A stretch of DNA of 64,000 nt from Novilysobacter selenitireducens (GTDB lineage: Bacteria; Pseudomonadota; Gammaproteobacteria; Xanthomonadales; Xanthomonadaceae). The notes beneath the pieces were generated by a model. It saw nothing but the letters and a program-made list of their open reading frames with translations. It did not search any database and was not told the DNA's origin. How positions within the stretch are numbered: the first letter of the stretch is position 1; each line of letters starts with the position of its first letter. Shown one piece after another: positions 63,511-64,000 of the stretch. A program made the translations under genes and the position numbers. The stretch covers positions 1 through 64,000 of the forward strand of contig NZ_JAINZW010000002.1 of assembly GCF_020026895.1 (NCBI RefSeq), given 5' to 3'.

Positions 63511-64000
63511 ATGCCTGCCGATGTGCCACGTAGCCCTGACGCAAGCCACGACGCACTGGATATCTGGCGCATGGTGGCGGCACGTCGGCGCGTCGAAGGA
63601 CGGCTGCCGCTCGCGGCGCTGACCCGGCTGGCCGACAGTCTCGTGGACACCCGCGGTGAGGTCGTTTTCTCGCTGCAGTTCGATACCGACACCTTCAAGG
63701 TGCCCTACGTCGAGTTGCAGGCCGAAACCGCCCTGCCGCTGCTGTGCCAGCGCTCGTTGCAGCGGTTCGAGTTGCCGGTCCGGATCGAGCAGCGGCTCGG
63801 CCTTATCCGCGACGAGGCCGACGAAGCGGCATTGCCGCCGGACTACGAGCCGATGCTGGTGCCGGAGGACGGCATGGTGCGGGCGGTCGAGCTGGTCGAG
63901 GATGAGCTGATCCTGGCCGTGCCCGTGGTGCCGGTGTCCCCGGGCACCGAGGCGATGGAGCAGGACTGGCCGGCGCCTGAAGAAGAAGTTGAACGCGTCA
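63511..64000 (+). CDS. yceD: YceD/DUF177 family protein, partial
   Basis: The first 163 codons; the gene runs off the right edge. It begins MPADVPRSPDASHDALDIWR and shows the family blocks RVEGRLPLAALTRLADSLVD, FDTDTFKVPYVELQAETALP with LLCQRSL, and the acidic strand VELVEDELILAVPVVPVSPG. YceD proteins sit directly before rpmF and are needed for 23S rRNA or ribosome maturation in some species. The cysteine motif seems reduced to one Cys (LLCQ). Next to maf, as in E. coli. Confidence 0.93.
   Translation, partial: MPADVPRSPDASHDALDIWRMVAARRRVEGRLPLAALTRLADSLVDTRGEVVFSLQFDTDTFKVPYVELQAETALPLLCQRSLQRFELPVRIEQRLGLIRDEADEAALPPDYEPMLVPEDGMVRAVELVEDELILAVPVVPVSPGTEAMEQDWPAPEEEVERV

Overview
The window is a GC-rich (roughly two thirds or more G+C by eye) stretch of a gammaproteobacterial chromosome. 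The best fit is the Xanthomonadaceae (Lysobacter/Luteimonas/Xanthomonas-like). The reasons are the NAD-type isocitrate dehydrogenase, the gloB-yafS-rnhA-dnaQ and tig-clpP-clpX-lon-hupB-ppiD blocks, the kdkA/heptosyltransferase LPS cluster, and palindromic repeats of the TGTAGGAGCGGCTTCAGCC type that are typical of this family. The genus is inferred from content, not computed.

Region 1 (1-5019) is the accessory part: a chromosomal integron. An apparently intact IntI-type integrase (3997-5019, + strand) sits next to an attI region (about 3831-3996). A leftward array follows, with eight attC sites (seven of 60 bp, one of 112 bp) and nine gene cassettes, the last cut by the window edge. All cassette genes lie on the minus strand, reading away from intI. 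Cargo includes an uncharacterised protein, a MazG-like NTP pyrophosphohydrolase, a small membrane protein, MerC plus a GDCCVxC protein, a Cys-rich small protein, a BamE-like lipoprotein and a partial VOC/glyoxalase protein. Cassettes are visibly less GC-rich than the backbone.

Region 2 (5142-26369) is backbone: mfd (carrying an in-frame insertion made of an intergenic-type repeat), a GNAT gene, a cation diffusion facilitator, rlmJ, a nitrilase-like amidase, a PAP2 phosphatase with a GT4 glycosyltransferase, the phosphate/polyphosphate block phoB-phoR-ppk-ppx, a BepA-like M48 protease, grxC, an AhpD-like gene, icd and an NhaC antiporter.

Region 3 (26471-37541) holds a Bax-inhibitor-1 family protein, tRNAs (Pro, Arg, His, Lys, Leu), the protein-quality-control block tig-clpP-clpX-lon-hupB-ppiD, and tRNA-Val plus two tRNA-Asp between hupB and ppiD.

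Region 4 (37629-43829) holds fabI, mltD, gloB, yafS-like methyltransferase, rnhA, dnaQ, a PP2C phosphatase and tRNA-Ser(CGA), whose 3' end is part of a long inverted repeat.

Region 5 (43966-51182) is LPS core biosynthesis (DUF6165, sterol-desaturase family, GT9 heptosyltransferase that seems to start at ATT, kdkA) running into molybdopterin synthesis (moaA, moaC, moaD, moaE). Region 6 (51229-64000) holds a beta-propeller protein, the 4.5S RNA gene and tRNA-Ser(GGA) facing dnaX-ybaB-recR, a HIT protein, a moxR-DUF58-tgpA-slp operon, a GT39 protein, maf and the start of yceD. Several backbone genes (rlmJ, rnhA, dnaQ, kdkA) have a -10-like hexamer only 6-7 nt before the ATG, which suggests leaderless transcripts.
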